This document shows positions 8,511-16,890 of a stretch of DNA of 64,000 nucleotides, piece after piece. The stretch is from Camelimonas abortus (GTDB lineage: Bacteria; Pseudomonadota; Alphaproteobacteria; Rhizobiales; Beijerinckiaceae), in assembly GCF_042647165.1 (NCBI RefSeq), contig NZ_JBHRUV010000013.1; one strand, written 5' to 3'. The translations under genes were made by a program, and so were the position numbers. The stretch's first letter is position 1; each line of letters begins with the position of its first letter. A model generated the notes under the pieces. The model saw nothing but the letters and a program-made list of their open reading frames with translations, was not told where the DNA came from and searched no databases.

Positions 8511-8876
8511 GTGAGAGAAACCATCCTGTGGCAGCGGGCGGAAGGCGCGCTGCTGTTCGCCGCGGCGCTGGCGCTGTTCTGGCTCACCGGCCCGGCCATT
8601 CCCTGGTGGGCGGCGCTGGCCGCGTTTTTCGCGCCGGACCTGAGCTTCGCCGCCTATCTGGCCGGGGCGCGGGCCGGCGCCTTCGCCTACAATCTCGTCC
8701 ACGTCTATGCCCTGGGCGGCGTCGTCTACGCCGCCGGCGCGGCGCTGGCCTCGCCCGAGACGGCCGCCGTGGGCGCGCTGCTGCTCGGCCACAGCGGCTT
8801 TGACCGCATGCTGGGCTACGGGCTGAAGACCCACGCCGGGTTCAGGTTCACCCATCTGGGGCGCATCGGCCGGTAA
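8511..8876 (+). CDS. DUF4260 family membrane protein
   Basis: 121 aa. GTG 8511 is chosen because AAGGAG at 8498-8503 sits 7 nt upstream. Four hydrophobic segments fill most of the protein (about residues 10-28, 32-52, 57-80 and 82-95). Between them are FFAPDLSFAAYLAG and AYNLVHVYALGG, and the C-terminus has GHSGFDRMLGYGLK followed by FTHLGRIG. These are the conserved marks of DUF4260 (YvlD-neighbour type) membrane proteins of unknown function. It lies alone between the acyl-CoA ligase and a convergent lytic transglycosylase, ending just before a bidirectional terminator. Confidence 0.8.
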   Translation: MRETILWQRAEGALLFAAALALFWLTGPAIPWWAALAAFFAPDLSFAAYLAGARAGAFAYNLVHVYALGGVVYAAGAALASPETAAVGALLLGHSGFDRMLGYGLKTHAGFRFTHLGRIGR

Positions 8877-8914
8877 GCGGTCCCGCGTCGCCCGCAGCCG
8901 CCGCGCATGAAAAA

Positions 8915-8936
8915 GCCCGCCGGGTGGCGGGCTTTT
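8915..8936. terminator. Bidirectional Rho-independent terminator
   Basis: GCCCGCC and GGCGGGC form a 7-bp stem with a GGGT loop, followed by TTTT on the right and preceded by AAAA on the left. It separates the convergent DUF4260 and transglycosylase genes and can serve both. Confidence 0.85.
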
Positions 8937-8953
8937 GCGCGGCGGGCGTGGCG

Positions 8954-10150
8954 TCACTGGCCGCCGAGCGCCCGGTACACCTTCATGCCTGCGCGGCCGG
9001 TCTCCGGCATGCCGAGCTGGCGCTCCACCCGGGCGATGGCGGCGCGGGTGGCGGGGCCGATCTTGCCGTCCGGCGCGCCGCCGATGTCAAAGCCGCGCGC
9101 GACCAGCAGCTCCTGCAGGCGCCGGCGCTGGGCGCGGGAGAGGCCGGGGTCGTCGGTGGGCCAGGTTCCGGCGATGCGCGGGCCGCCCGCCAGGCGCTGC
9201 GCCAGATAGGAAATGGCGAGGGCGTAGGACTCCGCCCGGTTGTAGGCGTAGATGGCGTCGAAGTTTTTGTAGACGAGGAAGGCCGGCCCCTCGCGCCCGG
9301 CCGGCAGCAGCAGGCCGGCGGGCAGGTCGCCCGGCAGCGGCCGGCCGTCCGCGCGCTTCACCCCCAGGGCGGCGTAGCGAGAGGCGGGAACGCGCCTGGT
9401 GCGGCCCACCGGGCCGGAATAGCCGGGCGGCAGGATCACCTCGTGCATCACCGGCTCTCCGGTGCGCCAGCCCGAGGCGCGCAGGTAATTGGCGGTGGAG
9501 CCCAGCGCGTCGGCGACGGATTTCACCAGGTCGCGGCGGCCGTCGCCGTCCATGTCCACGGCGAGGCGCTGGTAGGTGGAGGGGATGAACTGGGTCTGGC
9601 CGAAGGCGCCGGCCCAGGAGCCGTAGAGCTCGTTGAGCTGCAGGTCGCCGCGCTGCACCAGGCGCAGCGCCGCGGTGAGCTCGGCGCGCCAGAAATCCTT
9701 GCGCTTTCCGCCCTCGCACACCAGCGTGGCCAGGGCGTGGGGCAGGTAGCTGGAGCCGGTTTCGCGGCCGAAGTCTGTCTCCACGCCCCACACGCCGGCG
9801 ATGTAATACCTGTCGACTCCGAAACGCTTTTCGGCGGCGGCGAGGGCGGCGGCGTGTCTGCGCATCATCTGCCGGCCTTCCTCGACGCGCTGGTCGTCCA
9901 CCAGGAAGCCGAGGTAGTCCCAGATCAGCGTCCTGAACTCCGGCTGCACCTTTGAAAGGCGCAACACCTTTTCGTCCGGTCCGCTCTGGTTGAGGGCGGC
10001 GTTGACCAGCGCCGGATCAATGCCCGAGGCGACGAGCTGGCTCCTGAGGCCGGCGACGCATGAGCCGTAGTCGGCGAAGGCGGCTCCGGCGCCTGCGAGG
10101 GTCGTCACGGCGAAAGTCGTGGCCAGCAGGGCGGCGGCGCGTTTCATCAT
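8954..10150 (-). CDS. Lytic murein transglycosylase (MltB-type) with C-terminal peptidoglycan-binding domain
   Basis: 398 aa from ATG 10150 (a second ATG follows directly); ACGGAG precedes it. Residues 1-26 form a Sec signal peptide (MKRAAALLATTFAV, cleavage near AAFA-D). The SLT-type domain has GVWGVETDFGR, with Glu124 as the single catalytic acid, then YGSWAGAFGQTQFIPSTY and VDMDGDGRRDLV, hallmarks of family 3 (MltB). The last 65 residues are a peptidoglycan-binding type 1 repeat (LQELLVARGFDIGGAPDGKIGPATRAAI). There is no lipobox cysteine after the signal, so it is probably soluble and periplasmic. It cleaves glycan strands to 1,6-anhydro-muropeptides. It lies 77 nt downstream of the HI0933-family gene. 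Confidence 0.9.
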   Translation of the reverse strand: MMKRAAALLATTFAVTTLAGAGAAFADYGSCVAGLRSQLVASGIDPALVNAALNQSGPDEKVLRLSKVQPEFRTLIWDYLGFLVDDQRVEEGRQMMRRHAAALAAAEKRFGVDRYYIAGVWGVETDFGRETGSSYLPHALATLVCEGGKRKDFWRAELTAALRLVQRGDLQLNELYGSWAGAFGQTQFIPSTYQRLAVDMDGDGRRDLVKSVADALGSTANYLRASGWRTGEPVMHEVILPPGYSGPVGRTRRVPASRYAALGVKRADGRPLPGDLPAGLLLPAGREGPAFLVYKNFDAIYAYNRAESYALAISYLAQRLAGGPRIAGTWPTDDPGLSRAQRRRLQELLVARGFDIGGAPDGKIGPATRAAIARVERQLGMPETGRAGMKVYRALGGQ

Positions 10151-10227
10151 GGTCTCCGTACCCGTTTCTCGAATCAGTCCCAAAGCCTGAGTCTGGCCCG
10201 CGCGAGGTTTCCGGAATGTTGACGGCC

Positions 10228-11529
10228 TCACGCCGCCTGGCCGGCGCACCAGCCCGAGGCCCACGCCCACTGGAAGTTGTAGCCGCCCAGCCAGCCGGTC
10301 ACGTCCACCGCCTCGCCGATCACGTAAAGGCCCGGAACCCGCTTCGCCGCCATCGTCTTCTGGTCCAGCTCGGCCGTGTCCACGCCGCCCAGCATCACCT
10401 CCGCGGTGCGGTAGCCTTCCGTGCCGTTGGGGCGCAGCGTCCACGCCTTCACCGCGGCCTCCAGCGCGCGCAGATGGCGGTCGCTGCAGTCGGCGAGGCG
10501 CTCCGGTCCCGGATGCATGTCCACGATCGCCTGGGCGAGGCGCTTCGGCAGCAGGCCGGCGAGGGCGGTCTGCGGCGCCTGGCGGCCGTTGGCGGCCCGC
10601 GCCGCCTTCAGCGCCGCGAACACGTCCGCGTCCGGCGCCAGCGACAGGCGAACGGCGTCGCCCTCGCGCCAGTATGAGGAAATCTGCAGGATCGCCGGAC
10701 CGCTCAGCCCCCTGTGGGTGAACAGCAGCGCCTCGCGAAAGCGCGGCGCCCGCGCGCCCGGGCGCGGCGCCGCCGCAACGAGGCCGGTTTCTGAATCCAC
10801 GGAAACCCCGGCCAGCGGCGCCAGCAGCGCCAGCTGCTCCGGCGCCAGGGTGAAGGGCACGAGGCCCGGGCGCGGCTCCACCACCGCAAGGCCAAAGCGC
10901 GCCGCCGTCTCCAGCGCGAAGCCCGTGGCCCCCATCGCGGGAATCGACTTGCCGCCGGTGGCCAGCACCAGCGAGGCGCAGCGCACCGTCCGCGTTTCGC
11001 CGGCCGGCGGCGCGGCGCCGCGCCTGGCGCCCTTGCCGGCGCGGGCGGGGGCCAGCCGCACCAGAAAGCCGTCGGCGGTTTTTTCAATGTCGGTCACGGC
11101 GGCGCCGGTGACCAGCCGCGCGCCGTGGCGCGCCATGTGGCCGAGCAGCATGTCCACGATCTGGCTCGCCGGCCCGTCGCAGAACAGCTGGCCGAGGGTT
11201 TTCTCATGCCAGGCGACGCTGGCGGCGTCGACCATGGCGACGAAGCTGCGCCAGCCGAAGCGCCGCAGCGCCGACGTGCAGAACGCCGGGTTGCGCGACA
11301 GGTAGCGGTCCGGCGCGACGTTCGTGTTGGTGAAGTTGCAGCGCCCGCCGCCGGAGATGCGGATCTTCTCGCCCGGCCGGGCCGCGTGGTCCGCCACCAG
11401 GGTGACGCGGCCGCGCTTCGCCGTTTCGATGGCGCACATCATGCCGGCGGCGCCGGCGCCCACCACCAGCACGTCCACCTTTTCCGGCGCGCGCCGGAGA
11501 TCGCAACAGACCTGGGCCGGCGCCGTCAC
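10228..11529 (-). CDS. HI0933/YhiN-family FAD-dependent oxidoreductase
   Basis: 433 aa from a GTG at 11529, with AAAGGAA about 9 nt upstream. The open frame extends further but without a better start. Near the N-terminus VDVLVVGAGAAGMMCAIETAKRG is the dinucleotide-binding GxGxxG motif for FAD, followed by KIRISGGGRCNFTN, diagnostic of the HI0933-like group. The middle has LATGGKSIPAMGATGFALETA, and the C-terminus has TAEVMLGGV and GLYVIGEAVDVTGWLGGYNFQWAWASG. The latter is typical of this family, where the flavin is gripped by the extreme C-terminus. Members are called aminoacetone oxidase-like, but a physiological substrate is not settled. Divergent from the SDR operon across 369 nt. Confidence 0.88.
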   Translation of the reverse strand: MTAPAQVCCDLRRAPEKVDVLVVGAGAAGMMCAIETAKRGRVTLVADHAARPGEKIRISGGGRCNFTNTNVAPDRYLSRNPAFCTSALRRFGWRSFVAMVDAASVAWHEKTLGQLFCDGPASQIVDMLLGHMARHGARLVTGAAVTDIEKTADGFLVRLAPARAGKGARRGAAPPAGETRTVRCASLVLATGGKSIPAMGATGFALETAARFGLAVVEPRPGLVPFTLAPEQLALLAPLAGVSVDSETGLVAAAPRPGARAPRFREALLFTHRGLSGPAILQISSYWREGDAVRLSLAPDADVFAALKAARAANGRQAPQTALAGLLPKRLAQAIVDMHPGPERLADCSDRHLRALEAAVKAWTLRPNGTEGYRTAEVMLGGVDTAELDQKTMAAKRVPGLYVIGEAVDVTGWLGGYNFQWAWASGWCAGQAA

Positions 11530-11695
11530 GTCGGTGATTCCTTTCTTCCGTCCGGGGCGCGGCGCCGGAGCGCGCCGCAGTCGCCGCGCCAGCGAATAAA
11601 CCATGCGCGCCGGCGCGCAAACCCGCCGCGCGCGCCCGGCGCCGCCGCCGCGGCGGCGCGGGCGTCCGCGCCTGGCATGGCGGCCCCTCCGGCGC

Positions 11696-11714
11696 TGCGA
11701 AACTCGATTTCGCA
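11696..11714. promoter_or_regulatory. Palindromic operator, probable IclR site 2
   Basis: TGCGAAA, five nt, TTTCGCA: identical arms and spacing to site 1 at 6720-6738. It sits just upstream of a candidate -35 for the SDR/HMGCS-like/thiolase operon, a position suited to activation. Confidence 0.6.
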
Positions 11715-11730
11715 CGCGTTGACCTGGATT

Positions 11731-11756
11731 TTCGCCCATGCCAATGAATGGGCGAA
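11731..11756. repeat. Second inverted repeat in the SDR operon promoter
   Basis: TTCGCCCAT and ATGGGCGAA are perfect 9-bp arms around an 8-nt centre, 16 bp downstream of the IclR-like site and overlapping the candidate -10 element. It could be a second regulator site or an RNA hairpin at the 5' end of the transcript. Confidence 0.5.
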
Positions 11757-11898
11757 TTCCCGCCGTCCGCCTTCGTCGCGCCGCGGCGGCGCGCCCTTGC
11801 GGCGGGAAGCGGTCCGCGCCGGAGGGCGTTCCGGCGCCGGCTGGGGGCATCGCCCGCGCGGCGCCTGCGCGGTTTGGTTTTCAAGAGGAGTAACGCTC

Positions 11899-12810
11899 AT
11901 GGGTTGTCTTGAGGGTAAGGTCGTGCTGGTCACCGGCGCCGGCCGCGGCATCGGCCGGGAGATCGCCATTCTGGCCGCGAAAGAGGGCGCGAAGGTCGTG
12001 GTCAACGACCTCGGCGGCGACACGGAAGGCGTCGGCGCCGACCTGACGCCGGCCCAGGAGGTGGTGGACATCATCCGCTCCAGCGGCGGCGAGGCCATCG
12101 TCAACGGCGGTTCGGTCGCCAGCGCCGCCGACGCCCAGAAGATGGTGCAGGACGCCGTCGACAAGTGGGGCCGCATCGACGGCGTGGTGAACAACGCCGG
12201 CATCCTGCGCGACCGCATCTTCCACAAGATGAGCGCCGTGGACTTCGAGGCGGTGATCCAGGTGCACCTGATGGGCTCGTTCTACACCTCGCACGCCGCC
12301 GCCCAGTACTTCCGCCAGCAGAACGCGGGCGCCTTCGTGCACTTCACCTCGACCTCGGGCCTCATCGGCAACTTCGGCCAGGCCAACTACGCCGCCGCCA
12401 AGCTGGGAATCGTCGGCCTGTCCAAGTCGATCGCCCTCGACATGGCCCGCTACAACGTGCGCTCCAACTGCATCTCGCCCTTCGCCTGGAGCCGCATGAT
12501 CGGCACCATCCCGGCGGAGACCGAGGCCGAGCGCCAGCGCGTCGAGCGCATGAAGCAGATGGGGCCGGAGAAAATCGCGCCGCTCGCCGTTTACCTGCTG
12601 TCTGACCTCGCCAGCGAGGTCACCGGCCAGATCTTCGCCGTGCGCATGAACGAGATCTTCCTGATGAGCCAGCCGCGCCCGCTGCGCGGCATGCAGCGCT
12701 CGGACGGCTGGACGCCCCAGACCATCGCCGAGCACGCCATGCCGGCCATGAAGCCGTCGTTCTACCCGCTCGACCGCTCGGCCGACATCTTCGGCTGGGA
12801 TCCGGTCTGA
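11899..12810 (+). CDS. SDR family 3-hydroxyacyl-CoA dehydrogenase, HSD17B4/MFE-2-like
   Basis: 303 aa. ATG 11899 follows AAGAGGAG at 8 nt. Rossmann motif TGAGRGIG (residues 12-19), NNAG near 98-101, catalytic Ser151 or Ser153, Tyr164 and Lys168 (FTSTSGLIGNFGQANYAAAK). VVVNDLGGD after the second strand and GILRDRIF strongly resemble the D-specific dehydrogenase domain of peroxisomal multifunctional enzyme type 2. The family oxidises (3R)-hydroxyacyl-CoA to 3-ketoacyl-CoA with NAD. First gene of an operon-like run with the HMGCS-like/DUF35 gene (160 nt) and the thiolase. Together with the MaoC hydratase at 16983 it would reproduce the two activities of MFE-2 as separate proteins. Substrate inferred. 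Confidence 0.88.
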   Translation: MGCLEGKVVLVTGAGRGIGREIAILAAKEGAKVVVNDLGGDTEGVGADLTPAQEVVDIIRSSGGEAIVNGGSVASAADAQKMVQDAVDKWGRIDGVVNNAGILRDRIFHKMSAVDFEAVIQVHLMGSFYTSHAAAQYFRQQNAGAFVHFTSTSGLIGNFGQANYAAAKLGIVGLSKSIALDMARYNVRSNCISPFAWSRMIGTIPAETEAERQRVERMKQMGPEKIAPLAVYLLSDLASEVTGQIFAVRMNEIFLMSQPRPLRGMQRSDGWTPQTIAEHAMPAMKPSFYPLDRSADIFGWDPV

Positions 12811-12823
12811 TTTCGGCGCAACG

Positions 12824-12856
12824 GACGCCCGCCCGCAGGTCCTGCGGGCGGGCGTC
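12824..12856. terminator. Long GC hairpin between SDR and HMGCS-like genes
   Basis: Two perfect 16-nt arms (start GACGCCCG, end CGGGCGTC) meet around a single T, giving a very stable stem 13 nt after the SDR stop. No T-tract follows, so it may attenuate rather than stop transcription into the next gene. Confidence 0.5.
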
Positions 12857-12970
12857 GCGCAATGAGGCAAGAAAAACCTGCGGGGCGGCCCCCACCGGGC
12901 CGGCGCGCCAACGCCACAGCAGGGTCATGTACGCCGCCCGGCGGCGCCCGTGACGCGGACAGGAGACGCC

Positions 12971-14431
12971 ATGACATCGCAGACACGCTTCGGAATTCTG
13001 TCTTACGGGGCATATATTCCGCGCCTCCGCCTGCAGCGGAAGGTCATTGCGGAGGCCAATTCCTGGTTCAACTCCGCCCTGAAGGGCCTCGGCAAGGGCG
13101 AGCGCGCCATGGCCAACTGGGACGAGGATCCGGTGACCATGGCCGTTGAGGCCGCCCGCGACGCCCTCGCCGGCCATGACCGCAGCCAGGTGACGGCCGT
13201 CACCCTGGCCTCCACCACCTTTCCCTTCCTTGACCGCCTCAACGCCGGCGTGGTGACCGCGGCGCTCAACCTCGACGAGAGCACCGCCTCCGCCGACGTG
13301 GCCGGCACGCAGCGCGCCGGCGTCACCGCCCTGCTGCAGGCGCTGGAGCGCCGCGGCCAGACCCTCGTCGCGGCCGCCGAGAAGCGCGGCGCCAACGCCG
13401 CCAGCCCGCTGGAGATGCAGTCCGGCGACGGCGCCGCCGCCATGCTGGTGGGCGAGGGCGAGCCGGTGGCCGTGCTGCTGGGCTCCGCCACCCGCTCGGC
13501 CGATTTCGTCGACCACTTCCGCACCATCCAGTCCGGCACGGACTACGGCTGGGAGGAGCGCTGGATCCGCGACGCCGGCTACATGGAGATCGTGCCGCCG
13601 GCGGTGCGCGCCGCCCTTGACCGCGCCGGCCTCGCGCCCGGCGACATCAACCACTTCATCCTGCCGGCGCTGCTGCCAAAGCTGGCCAACGCCGTGGCGA
13701 AGAAGGTGGGCGTGGCCGACGCCGCCGTGCGCGACAACCTCTCCGCCGTGTGCGGCGACACCGGCGCCGCCCATGCGCTGGTGATGCTGGCCCATGCGCT
13801 GGAGCAGGCGAAGCCCGGCGAGCGCATCATGGTGGTGGGCTTCGGCCAGGGCGTGGACGTGCTGGTCTTCGAGGTGACGCCGGCCAACGGGAAGAAAACC
13901 GGCCGCCTCGGCGTCAGCGGCTATCTGGCCCGCCGCCGCGAGGAGACGAACTACAACCGCTTCCTCGCGTTCAACGACGTGGTGGCGATCGAGCGCGGCA
14001 TGCGCGCCGAGGCCGACAAGCTCACCGCCCTCTCGGCCATGTGGCGCAACCGCGGCGCCGTCACCAGCTTCACCGGCGGCAAGTGCGAAAAGTGCGGCAC
14101 GCTGCAGTATCCGCTGAGCCGCATCTGCGTGAACCCGAACTGCGGGGCCATCGACACGCAGGTTCCGGAGCCCTTCGCCGAGAAGACCGGCCGCATCAAC
14201 TCCTACACCGCCGACCGTCTGACCTATTCGCCGGATCCGCCGGCCTGCTACGGCATGATCCAGTTCGACGAGGGCGGCCGCTGGATGATGGACTTCACCG
14301 ACGTCGACGAGCAGGACCTTGAGGTCGGCCGGCCGATGCGGATGATGTTCCGCATCAAGGACATTGATAACCAGCGCGGCTTCCGCCGATACTTCTGGAA
14401 AGCGGCCCCCGTCGCCGCAGGGAGGACCTGA
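12971..14431 (+). CDS. Thiolase-fold (HMG-CoA synthase-like) protein fused to C-terminal zinc ribbon/OB-fold (DUF35)
   Basis: 486 aa. ATG 12971 has AGGAG at 12961-12965; an in-frame GTG at 12950 lies before that site. Residues 1-345 look like HMG-CoA synthase/KAS III (FGILSYGAYIPRLRL at the start, FILPALLPKLANAVAKK, GERIMVVGFGQGVDVLVFEV). In HMG-CoA synthases the motif DVxNAC supplies the nucleophilic cysteine; here it reads ADVAGTQRAG, with Gln114 at that place. The C-terminal part has a C-x2-C / C-x4-C zinc ribbon (GKCEKCGTLQYP, RICVNPNC, from about residue 372) and an OB fold with SYTADRLTYSP. DUF35 domains commonly bridge thiolase partners, as in steroid aldolases and archaeal thiolase/HMGCS complexes. 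The thiolase gene starts 2 nt after this stop. Confidence 0.82.
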   Translation: MTSQTRFGILSYGAYIPRLRLQRKVIAEANSWFNSALKGLGKGERAMANWDEDPVTMAVEAARDALAGHDRSQVTAVTLASTTFPFLDRLNAGVVTAALNLDESTASADVAGTQRAGVTALLQALERRGQTLVAAAEKRGANAASPLEMQSGDGAAAMLVGEGEPVAVLLGSATRSADFVDHFRTIQSGTDYGWEERWIRDAGYMEIVPPAVRAALDRAGLAPGDINHFILPALLPKLANAVAKKVGVADAAVRDNLSAVCGDTGAAHALVMLAHALEQAKPGERIMVVGFGQGVDVLVFEVTPANGKKTGRLGVSGYLARRREETNYNRFLAFNDVVAIERGMRAEADKLTALSAMWRNRGAVTSFTGGKCEKCGTLQYPLSRICVNPNCGAIDTQVPEPFAEKTGRINSYTADRLTYSPDPPACYGMIQFDEGGRWMMDFTDVDEQDLEVGRPMRMMFRIKDIDNQRGFRRYFWKAAPVAAGRT

Positions 14432-14433
14432 AC

Positions 14434-15639
14434 ATGGCCAAGGGCATTCGCGACAAGGTCGCCATTCTGGGCATGGGCTGCTCGAAGTTTGGCGAACGCT
14501 GGGACATGAACGCCGAAGACCTGATGGTCGAGGCCTTTGTCGAGGCGCTGGACGACGCGGGCGTCGAGACGAAACAGATCGACGCCGCCTGGCTGGGCAC
14601 CGGCATTGAAGAGCAGCACGTGGGCAAGTCGGCGGTGCCGCTGGCGGTGGCGCTGCGCCTGCCCTTCATTCCGGTGACGCGGGTGGAGAACTTCTGCGCC
14701 TCCGGCACCGAGGCGTTCCGCGGCGCGGTCTACGCCGTGGCCTCCGGCGCGGCGGACATCGCCCTGGCGCTGGGCGTGGAGAAGCTGAAGGACACCGGCT
14801 ACGGCGGCCTGCCGCAGCGCGGCCGCGGCACGGTCAACAACATGACCTGGCCGAACCTCTCGGCGCCGGGCGCCTTCGCCCAGCTGGCGGCGGCCTACCG
14901 CGCCAAGCACGGCTGCAATCCGCAGGACCTGAAGCGCGCCATGGCGCACATTTCGGTGAAGAGCCACGAGAACGGCTCGAAGAACCCGAAGGCGCACCTG
15001 CGCAACCGCATTGACATCGACACGGTGCTGAACGCGCCGATGATCGCCGAGCCGCTGGGGCTTTATGACTGCTGCGGCGTGTCGGACGGCGCCGCCTGCG
15101 CCATCGTCACCACGCCGGAGATCGCCCGCAGCCTCGGCAAGCGGGACCTGATCACGGTGAAGGCGCTGCAGCTGGCGGTGTCCAACGGCTCCGAGGCGCA
15201 GCACAACTCGTGGGACGGCAGCTACTTCGCCACCACGCGCATCGCCGCCCGGCGCGCCTACGCCGAGGCGGGCATCGAGAACCCGCGCGAGGAGGTGAGC
15301 CTGGTCGAGGTGCACGACTGCTTCTCGATCACCGAGCTGGTGACCATGGAGGACCTGTTCCTCTCGCCCGAGGGCGGGGCGATCCGGGACGTGCTCGACG
15401 GTTTCTTTGACGCCGACGGCAAGATTCCGTGCCAGATCGACGGCGGCCTGAAGTGCTTCGGCCACCCGATCGGCGCCTCCGGCCTGCGGATGATCTACGA
15501 GATGTATCTGCAGATGCTGGGCCGGGCGGGCGAGCGCCAGCGCAAGGAGCCGCCGCGCATCGGCATGACCCACAACCTCGGCGGCTTCCCGCACCAGAAC
15601 GTGTGTTCGGTGTCGATCGTCGGCCGTTACGACGGCTGA
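14434..15639 (+). CDS. Thiolase family protein, SCP-x type (acetyl-CoA acyltransferase)
   Basis: 401 aa, ATG 14434 only 2 nt after the upstream stop, with GGAGGACC preceding. Nucleophile Cys88 in VENFCASGTEA; LVEVHDCFSITEL (about residue 290) and GGLKCFGHPIGASG (His about 343) are typical of SCP-x/sterol-carrier thiolases and their relatives. The final block NLGGFPHQNVCSVSIVG keeps a Cys near the position of the second catalytic cysteine. It would cleave 3-ketoacyl-CoA, releasing acetyl- or propionyl-CoA, or act as a retro-aldolase like Ltp2. It probably forms a complex with the DUF35-fused neighbour. A terminator follows at 15665-15688. Confidence 0.88.
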   Translation: MAKGIRDKVAILGMGCSKFGERWDMNAEDLMVEAFVEALDDAGVETKQIDAAWLGTGIEEQHVGKSAVPLAVALRLPFIPVTRVENFCASGTEAFRGAVYAVASGAADIALALGVEKLKDTGYGGLPQRGRGTVNNMTWPNLSAPGAFAQLAAAYRAKHGCNPQDLKRAMAHISVKSHENGSKNPKAHLRNRIDIDTVLNAPMIAEPLGLYDCCGVSDGAACAIVTTPEIARSLGKRDLITVKALQLAVSNGSEAQHNSWDGSYFATTRIAARRAYAEAGIENPREEVSLVEVHDCFSITELVTMEDLFLSPEGGAIRDVLDGFFDADGKIPCQIDGGLKCFGHPIGASGLRMIYEMYLQMLGRAGERQRKEPPRIGMTHNLGGFPHQNVCSVSIVGRYDG

Positions 15640-15664
15640 GGGCGCGCCCTTCGCCAGGGATGAA

Positions 15665-15688
15665 GGCGGCCTGCGTGCCGCCTTTTTT
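15665..15688 (+). terminator. Rho-independent terminator after the thiolase gene
   Basis: GGCGGC and GCCGCC form a stem around CTGCGT, followed by six T residues, 25 nt past the thiolase stop. It closes the SDR operon. Confidence 0.88.
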
Positions 15689-15855
15689 CGTGCGCCGCCG
15701 GCGCCGGCGGGGCCGGGGCCCCGGACCGCCTGGTCGCCGCGGCCGCGTTGCGCCCGCCCGCCCGTTCCGGGCCGCCAGCCAGGCCTGACGTCCGGCGCAG
15801 GGCGGCGCCGTCCGGGACGGCGGCCTGCGGCCCCGTATGGCCCGCGCGGCCGCCC

Positions 15856-16767
15856 TCAGGCCGGCGGGCGGGTGACGCCGCCGAGCTGGTCGGCGATGGC
15901 CCGCGCCGTGCGCGCCAGCATCGGGCCGAAGCGCTCGTGTATCTCCTTTTCGCCGAGCAGATAGGCCGGGCCGCCGAGGCCGAGGGCGTAGACGCCGCGC
16001 CCGTCCGGCAGGATGATCGGCGCGCCGGCGCCGTTGATGTCGCGCTGCCACTCGCCGATGGAGGTGCAGTAGCCCTTCTCGCGGATCTCGGCCACGGCCG
16101 CGTCCACGGCGGCCTTCAGCTTCGGGAAGTCCTCCGGCTTCTGCCGGCGCAGCTCCTCCAGCACGGCGGCGCGCTCCTCCGGCGTGGCGCCGGCGAGCCA
16201 GGCCTTGCCGGCCGAGGTGGTGGCGATGGGCATGCGCGCCCCCACCGGCAGGCGCAGGCCGATCAGCGCCGACCCCTCGCAGGTTTCGATGCAGATCACC
16301 GACTGGCGCTCGCGCACCGTGAGCGAGATGTTCATGTCGCCGGCGTTGGCCAGCTCCTGCATCAGCGGCCGGGCCACGCGGCGGATGTCAAGCCGCTCCA
16401 GCGCCGTGAACGCCAGCTTCAGCGTGCGCCCGCCCAGTTCGTAATTGGCCAGCCGCGGATTGTAGCTGAGATAGCCCAGCTCCATCAGCGTGTGGGTGAT
16501 GCGCGACACCGTGGGCTTGGGCAGGCCGGTGCGCTCGGCCAGCTCCTGGTTGCCCAGCGGCCCGTCGGAAACGCGGAAGGCCGACAGCACGTCCAGCCCG
16601 CGGGCGAGCGCGGCGACGAACTGGCGGCCGCTGTCCGCGCCCTCCGTCTCGCGCGGGCGCCGGCTGGCGCGGGAGGTTCTGGACGCCCCCTTGCGGCGGC
16701 CGGCCCTGACGTCGCCGGCGTCCTCCGCTCCGGGAGGGGGGGAGGTGGTCACGGGGGTGTCTGGCAA
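15856..16767 (-). CDS. IclR family transcriptional regulator
   Basis: 303 aa from a TTG at 16767, with GCGGAGAC 6 nt upstream; a GTG five codons in is an alternative. After a basic, low-complexity N-terminus the winged helix-turn-helix runs from about residue 50 (ALARGLDVLSAF, LGNQELAERTGLPKPTVSRI, LGYLSY). The effector domain (GAF-like) follows, with IGLRLPVGARMPIATTSAGKAWLAG and GYCTSIGEWQRDINGAGAPI typical of IclR. It lies between two halves of the acyl-CoA catabolic region and is divergent from the MaoC hydratase. A TGCAAAA-N5-TTTCGCA site in the shared promoter suggests autoregulation and control of the other two palindrome-bearing promoters. The effector is probably an acid or CoA ester of the pathway. 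Confidence 0.9.
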   Translation of the reverse strand: MPDTPVTTSPPPGAEDAGDVRAGRRKGASRTSRASRRPRETEGADSGRQFVAALARGLDVLSAFRVSDGPLGNQELAERTGLPKPTVSRITHTLMELGYLSYNPRLANYELGGRTLKLAFTALERLDIRRVARPLMQELANAGDMNISLTVRERQSVICIETCEGSALIGLRLPVGARMPIATTSAGKAWLAGATPEERAAVLEELRRQKPEDFPKLKAAVDAAVAEIREKGYCTSIGEWQRDINGAGAPIILPDGRGVYALGLGGPAYLLGEKEIHERFGPMLARTARAIADQLGGVTRPPA

Positions 16768-16890
16768 GACCGTCTCCGCTGAAGGCGACGCCGCAAGGGC
16801 GTCGCGGGGCCTCTCGCCCCGGCGTTACGCGCCGCGACCGTCCCGGCGGCGCATGGGGCCGCGCCGGGGCGCCGCGTCCGGGCGCCGATC

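Larger units (their letters stand above)
11530..11898. other. Intergenic region between divergent HI0933-family and SDR genes
   Basis: 369 nt without a convincing gene. It holds the IclR-like palindrome at 11696-11714, a weak sigma-70 candidate (TTGACC at 11719-11724, 17 nt, CAATGA at 11742-11747) and a second inverted repeat at 11731-11756 that covers the candidate -10. Confidence 0.5.
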
